NCBI RefSeq assembly: GCF_006517535.1
Contig: NZ_VHQH01000002.1
Span: 296,166 to 360,165, forward strand
Direction: 5' to 3'
Length of the DNA stretch: 64,000 nt
DNA from: Schumannella sp. 10F1B-5-1
GTDB lineage: Bacteria; Actinomycetota; Actinomycetes; Actinomycetales; Microbacteriaceae
Of this stretch, positions 59,953 through 64,000 are shown piece after piece. Each line of letters begins with the position of its first letter. Position 1 is the first letter of the stretch. A model generated the notes under the pieces. The model had not been told where the DNA came from and searched no databases. It saw only the letters and a program-made list of their open reading frames with translations. The position numbers and the translations under genes are program-made.

Positions 59953-60051
59953 ACGGTTCGGGGCGGGCTGCCGGGGCGGAGTTCGGCGACCGGATGAGCG
60001 GCCCGGGGTGCGGGGTCGGGATGAGGGGGTCGTGTTCTGCGCGCATCCCGC

Positions 60052-60249
60052 GTACACTTGCTCGGTCGGCTCTCGACATCACGGTTTCCACGCCGTGCGC
60101 ATCACTTGTTCTGTCGTGCGGGCCGGATCGTCGCCATATCGGGCGACGAGGACTCATCTGCTGAGCAGCGGCCCCCGGTCAAAGAGTGCCCGGGTTCCCC
60201 AAACGCGTGTCTTCTCGCGCGTCGTTCACGAAACCCTGGAAGTAGCACC
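60052..60249 (+). promoter_or_regulatory. Long structured 5' leader of the DEAD-box gene
   Basis: TACACT (60052-60057) is the best -10 candidate, which would give a leader of about 185 bases. Within it TCGTCGCC (60128-60135) pairs with GGCGACGA (60142-60149), and CACGG/CCGTG forms another stem. Long leaders are usual for cold-induced helicase mRNAs. No gene is supported. Confidence 0.4.
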
Positions 60250-62598
60250 ATGCCCAAGAACTCGGGCGCGTACTCGCGCGCCGGAAAGTCCAACGCTCCC
60301 CGCGGCGGCTCCGCCTCCGGCGGCCGCACGGGCGGCCCCAGCCCGAAGCACCGCGGCTACCGCCCCGACGCCGAGGGCGCCGGCCGCGGCGGCAAGAAGC
60401 CCCGCTGGTCGGGCGAGCAGCGCGTCGCGCGCGGACACTCGTCCGAGCGCCCGCGCGGCGGCGAGCGGGATGCCCGTCGCGACGCCCCGGCCGACGGCCG
60501 CCCCAACTGGGAGCCCCGCAACCGCAACGGCGAGACCGCCGAGCCCGGCTACCGCGGCGGCCGCAACGGCGGCGCGCGCGGCGGACGCGACTTCGGCGGC
60601 GACCGCGGCGGTCGCTTCGACCGCGACCGCGGCCCGCGCGAGGACCGCTTCGGCGACCGTCCGCGTCGCGACTTCGGCGACCGTGACGACCGCGGCTTCC
60701 GCGGCGACCGTGACGAGAACCGCGGTGGATTCCGCGGTGACCGCCGCGACAATGGCGGCGACCGCCCTCGTCGTCAGTGGGAGGACCGTCCCGCCCACGA
60801 CGGCGGCGACCGCGCCGAGCGCGCTCCGCGTCGCGACTACGGCGACCGCGACGGCGGCTTCCGCGGCGACCGCGACCGCGGTGACCGCTTCGACCGCGGC
60901 GACCGGGGCCCGCGCGAGAACCGCTTCGACGGCGCCGGCCGCAGCGAGCGCGCGCCGCGTGCCCTGCGCCACGACCACACCCCGTTCCGCGAGGACCGCG
61001 GCGACCGCCCGGCCCGCGACGACCGTCCGCGCCGCGACTTCGACCGCGAGGACCGCGGTCCGCGTCGCGACTTCGGCGACCGCGATCGCGACCGCGCGCC
61101 CCGCCGTGACTTCGGCGACCGCGACGGCGGCTTCCGCGGTGACCGCTTCGACCGCGACCGCGGCCCGCGTCGCGAGTTCTCCGACCGTCCGCGCCGCGAC
61201 TTCGGCGACCGCCCGCGTCGCGACGACGACCGCGGCTACCGCGGCGACCGCGAGACCACCTCGCACTACGGCCCGAGCCGCGACCGCGTGCCCGGCGCCG
61301 GCATCCCCGACGACGTCGTGCTCGAGCGTCTGACCGCCGAGGCGATCAACGTCGACGACATCCAGGCGACCGGCTTCGCCGACCTCGGCCTCGGCGGCAA
61401 CATCGTCAGTGCCCTGGCGGAGATGGGCGCATCCAGCCCGTTCCCGATCCAGGCCGGCACGATCCCGGTCGTGCTCGAGGGCCGCGACGTGCTCGGCCGC
61501 GGACGCACCGGCTCGGGCAAGACGATCGCCTTCGGCGCGCCGCTCGTCGAGCGCCTGCTGCGCCTGAACGCCGAGAAGTCGAGCAACGAGCGCCGCAAGC
61601 CCGGCCGTGCGCCGCGCGCGATCATCCTCGCGCCGACCCGCGAGCTGGCCCTGCAGATCGACCGCACCGTGCAGCCGATCGCCCGCAGCGTCGGCCTCTT
61701 CACCACGCAGCTCTACGGCGGCGTGCCCTACGCCCGCCAGTACGGCGCGCTGCAGCGCGGCGTCGACATCGTGGTCGGAACCCCCGGCCGCATCGGCGAC
61801 CTGGTCAGCCAGGGTCGTCTCGACCTCTCGCAGATCGAGACCGTCGTGCTCGACGAGGCCGACCACATGTGCGACCTCGGGTTCCTCGAGCCCGTGCAGG
61901 ACCTGCTGCGCCGCACCCCCGAGACCAGCCAGAAGCTGCTGTTCTCGGCCACGCTGGATGCGGCGGTCGCCGCCCTGGTCGACGAGTTCCTGCGCGAGCC
62001 CGCCGTCTACGAGGTCGCCGGTGAAGACCAGGACGCCTCGACGATCGAGCACCGCGTCTTCCTGCTCGACCAGCGCGACAAGCAGGCCGTGCTGGCCGAG
62101 CTCGCCGCCGGCCCGGGCAAGAAGCTCGTCTTCGCCCGCACGCGCGCCTTCGCCGAGGACCTGACCGACATGCTCGAAGACCACGGCATCCGCGCGGTCA
62201 GCCTGCACGGCGACCTCAACCAGTCGCGCCGCACGCGCAACCTCGAGAAGCTGACGAGCGGTCGCGCGACCGTGCTGGTGGCGACCGACGTCGCCGCCCG
62301 CGGCATCCACGTGGATGCCGTGACCCTGGTCATCCAGGCCGACGCGCCCGACGACTACAAGACCTACCTGCACCGCGCCGGCCGCACCGGCCGCGCGGGC
62401 AAGGACGGCATCGTCGTCACCCTCGCGCCGTTCAACCGCCGCCGCCGCACCGAGTCGCTGCTGCAGCGCGCTGAGATCGACGCCGAGTGGACCGAGGTGC
62501 GTCCGCGCGACGAGCTGGTCGGCGTGATCGCCGACCGCGCCAACGGCTACGACGACGCGAGCGCGTCGGACGAGCCGGCGGAGTCGCCCGAGGACTGA
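60250..62598 (+). CDS. DEAD-box RNA helicase with RGG/RD-rich N-terminus
   Basis: 782 residues. The first ~345 are low complexity, very rich in Arg, Asp and Gly (GDRGGRFDRDRGPRED and like repeats), an RNA-binding disordered tail. The helicase core then has the Q motif (GFADLGLGGNIVSAL...PFPIQAGTIP), motif I GRTGSGKT, Ia PTRELALQ, Ib TPGR, II DEAD (VVLDEADHMCDLGF), III SAT, V ATDVAARGIH and VI HRAGRTGRAG. ATP-dependent RNA unwinding, likely in ribosome or mRNA handling in the cold (inference). ATG 60250 (MPKNSG) with GGAAG upstream is chosen over longer frames. Confidence 0.95.
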   Translation: MPKNSGAYSRAGKSNAPRGGSASGGRTGGPSPKHRGYRPDAEGAGRGGKKPRWSGEQRVARGHSSERPRGGERDARRDAPADGRPNWEPRNRNGETAEPGYRGGRNGGARGGRDFGGDRGGRFDRDRGPREDRFGDRPRRDFGDRDDRGFRGDRDENRGGFRGDRRDNGGDRPRRQWEDRPAHDGGDRAERAPRRDYGDRDGGFRGDRDRGDRFDRGDRGPRENRFDGAGRSERAPRALRHDHTPFREDRGDRPARDDRPRRDFDREDRGPRRDFGDRDRDRAPRRDFGDRDGGFRGDRFDRDRGPRREFSDRPRRDFGDRPRRDDDRGYRGDRETTSHYGPSRDRVPGAGIPDDVVLERLTAEAINVDDIQATGFADLGLGGNIVSALAEMGASSPFPIQAGTIPVVLEGRDVLGRGRTGSGKTIAFGAPLVERLLRLNAEKSSNERRKPGRAPRAIILAPTRELALQIDRTVQPIARSVGLFTTQLYGGVPYARQYGALQRGVDIVVGTPGRIGDLVSQGRLDLSQIETVVLDEADHMCDLGFLEPVQDLLRRTPETSQKLLFSATLDAAVAALVDEFLREPAVYEVAGEDQDASTIEHRVFLLDQRDKQAVLAELAAGPGKKLVFARTRAFAEDLTDMLEDHGIRAVSLHGDLNQSRRTRNLEKLTSGRATVLVATDVAARGIHVDAVTLVIQADAPDDYKTYLHRAGRTGRAGKDGIVVTLAPFNRRRRTESLLQRAEIDAEWTEVRPRDELVGVIADRANGYDDASASDEPAESPED

Positions 62599-62625
62599 CC
62601 TCGCGCCGCGCGCCTCGCGCTGATC

Positions 62626-62661
62626 GAGAGCCGCGCATCCCTCCGGGGGTGCGCGGCTCTC
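62626..62661 (+). terminator. Helicase terminator hairpin
   Basis: GAGAGCCGCGCA (62626-62637) pairs with TGCGCGGCTCTC (62650-62661), loop of 12 bases, 28 bases after the stop. Confidence 0.75.
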
Positions 62662-62679
62662 GTCGTCTCGGCGCGCGAG

Positions 62680-62747
62680 GTTCGCGAGTTGCCCACTTCT
62701 GTCGGACTCCGGGCCGAGAACCCCGCAGAAGTGGGCAACTCGCGAAC
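62680..62747. repeat. Perfect 22-bp inverted repeat
   Basis: The arms 62680-62701 and 62726-62747 are perfect complements (core GAGTTGCCCACTTCTG) around 24 bases. It follows the helicase terminator and precedes the YpeA promoter on the same strand, so it is extra to the terminator. Confidence 0.75.
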
Positions 62748-62838
62748 GAGAACGAACAGCGATCGGGTGCGCGGGTCACGCTGGTCGGGGTGTGCACGCG
62801 CGGGACGGTGCACCCCTCGGTCTAGGTAGCCTGGTGGG

Positions 62839-63297
62839 ATGCGCATCCGCCCCTTCGCCCCGGCCGATACCGAGACCGTGGTCGACATCTGGACGCGCTG
62901 CGGACTCGTGCGCCCCTGGAACGACCCGCGCAAGGACATCGCCCGCAAGGCCGAGGTGCAGCCCGAGCTGTTCCTGGTCGGCGAGCTCGCCGTCGCCGGG
63001 GCTCCGCGCATCGTCGCGACCGCGATGGCGGGCTACGACGGGCACCGCGGCTGGGTCAACTACCTCGCGGTCGACCCGGCGTCGCAGCGGCAGGGACTCG
63101 CCCGCGAGCTGATGGCCGAGGTCGAGCGGCTGCTGCTCGCCCGTGGCTGCCCCAAGGTCAATCTGCAGGTGCGCGAGGGCAACGCAGCCGCGCTCGGGCT
63201 CTACATCGAGCTCGGCTACACGATGGATGCGAGCGTCTCGCTCGGCAAGCGGCTCATCGTCGACGGTCCCGGGCCGGGAGTGACGCCCGCGTCCTGA
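62839..63297 (+). CDS. GNAT acetyltransferase, YpeA-like
   Basis: 152 residues very like enterobacterial YpeA: MRIRPFAPADTETVVDIWTRCGLVRPWNDPRKDIARKAEVQPELFLVGEL, MAGYDGHRGWVNYLAVDPASQRQGLARELMAEVERLLLARGCPKVNLQVREGN and SLGKRLI. QRQGLARELM is the acetyl-CoA loop. The substrate is unknown. TAGCCT ends six bases before ATG 62839 (leaderless). Confidence 0.92.
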   Translation: MRIRPFAPADTETVVDIWTRCGLVRPWNDPRKDIARKAEVQPELFLVGELAVAGAPRIVATAMAGYDGHRGWVNYLAVDPASQRQGLARELMAEVERLLLARGCPKVNLQVREGNAAALGLYIELGYTMDASVSLGKRLIVDGPGPGVTPAS

Positions 63298-63344
63298 GCG
63301 CGCGGGCGCCGGCTCGACCGTCAGCGCGTCAGAGCCCCAGCGCG

Positions 63345-63776
63345 TCAGAGCGTCGGGCGCGCCCCCGCGGCCGGCGGCTCGGGTCGCCGTCGCACCTGAT
63401 CGCGGATGCCCGCCACGACCGCGTCGTCGGCGCCGAGCGTCGCCTCGGCCGCCCGCAGCGCGCTCTCCGCGGCCTCGCGCTGCGCCCGCGCGATCGTCTC
63501 CGTCACGAGCCGCCCGAGGTCGGCGGGGCGCAGCTCGACGGCGTCGTCGCTGAAGCGCACCTCGCGCACCGCGCCCGAGGGCTCCGCCGTCACCTCGACC
63601 TCGCCGCGCAGCGAGCGCGCGGTCGCGCGCACCGCATCCACCTGCTCGGCCAGGGCGTCGATCGCGGCGGCGCGGGCCTCGGCGGCGGCGACCTGCTGCT
63701 GCACGGTCGCGCGCACCTGCGCGGGGCTGCCGTAGGGGTCGGCGGGGGCGGGGCCGGGGGCGGTCGGATCGGTCAT
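63345..63776 (-). CDS. YbaB/EbfC-like DNA-binding family protein
   Basis: 143 residues: a Pro-rich head, a long helix (AQVRATVQQQVAAAEARAAAIDALAEQVDAVRATARS), strands LRGEVEVTAEPSGAVREVRFSDDAVEL, a second helix region and an Arg/Pro-rich tail. This is the YbaB fold as used in actinobacterial paralogues encoded near WXG100/type VII-like genes, rather than the recR-linked one. DNA binding is assumed only from the family. Confidence 0.75.
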   Translation of the reverse strand: MTDPTAPGPAPADPYGSPAQVRATVQQQVAAAEARAAAIDALAEQVDAVRATARSLRGEVEVTAEPSGAVREVRFSDDAVELRPADLGRLVTETIARAQREAAESALRAAEATLGADDAVVAGIRDQVRRRPEPPAAGARPTL

Positions 63777-63864
63777 GGCGTCCTCGATGGTGTCGTGCGG
63801 GGTGCGGGGCGGCAGGCGTGGTGGGCCGGATGCGCGGCGGCGCGACCGGGCCGGACTCGGCGTC

Positions 63865-64000
63865 TCACTCGTGGAACTCGTGGAACTGCTGGTCGACCAC
63901 CCGGCCCGTGATCAGCGCGCGCACGTCGGCCGCCGCATCCGGGTTCGCGGCCTCCCAGGTGGCCACCGACTGCGTGTAGTTGTCGTTGTTGTGGGTCTCG
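63865..64000 (-). CDS. C-terminal end of an unidentified protein, cut by window edge
   Basis: Only the last 44 residues are in the window: ETHNNDNYTQSVATWEAAN, then PDAAADVRALITGRVVDQ and QFHEFHE before TGA. Too short for a family call. It lies upstream of the YbaB-like gene on the same strand and may be in its operon. Confidence 0.55.
   Translation of the reverse strand, partial: ETHNNDNYTQSVATWEAANPDAAADVRALITGRVVDQQFHEFHE

Overview
The window is chromosomal DNA of very high G+C content from an actinobacterium, most likely a member of the Microbacteriaceae. The reasons are frequent GTG starts, many leaderless promoters of the form TAnnnT followed by 6-8 bases and the start codon, two LAXTG-type (sortase E) wall proteins, a small-type PurL with PurS and PurQ, DUF3073, a deazaflavin-type nitroreductase and PadR, TipA and MocR regulators. 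No rRNA, tRNA, prophage, insertion sequence or CRISPR array was seen. The identification rests on gene content and composition, not on a marker gene.

Layout. 1-1.4 kb: a TetR regulator and a degenerate ABC ATPase-like protein (cut by the window edge). 1.5-5.1 kb: purA, acetyltransferase, Dabb protein, epimerase. 5.3-10.4 kb: ABC exporter pair, chorismate mutase, PadR plus MFS drug exporter. 10.6-15.7 kb: a surface-protein block with an LAATG-anchored beta-sandwich protein, a SipW-like signal peptidase fused to a LamG domain, a TasA-like SipW substrate and a MarR regulator. 15.7-29.2 kb: purL, then a DUF559 gene bracketed by palindromic repeats, a giant secreted nuclease/nucleotidase and MscS, then purQ and purS. 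29.2-35 kb: SGNH hydrolase, GH18-like lipoprotein, small unknown protein, copper-storage-like protein, VOC dioxygenase-like protein, a QYG-repeat membrane protein. 35-45.7 kb: purC, purD, YciI, sterol-carrier-like protein, two membrane proteins, purF, purM, DUF4190 protein, nitroreductase, DUF3073. 45.9-55.2 kb: flavin monooxygenase-like enzyme, KimA-like potassium importer, PadR/DUF4097 pair, TipA regulator, YczE/MocR pair, PGPGW protein. 55.4-64 kb: RND exporter, lipoprotein esterase, RGG-rich DEAD-box helicase, YpeA acetyltransferase, YbaB-like protein and the tail of one more gene.

The strongest theme is purines. Eight de novo genes (purA, purL, purQ, purS, purC, purD, purF, purM) lie within 42 kb. 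Several share a similar promoter core, and purL and purS share an identical 21-base block although they are 11 kb apart. Between purL and purQS sits an enzyme that probably breaks down extracellular DNA to nucleosides, so synthesis and scavenging are neighbours.

A second theme is intergenic palindromes: three repeat families (a ~60-bp unit in eight copies, a 115-bp tandem array, a ~67-bp double hairpin in two copies) plus several long single inverted repeats, nearly all between genes. Coordinates of short sites were read by eye and may be off by a base or two.
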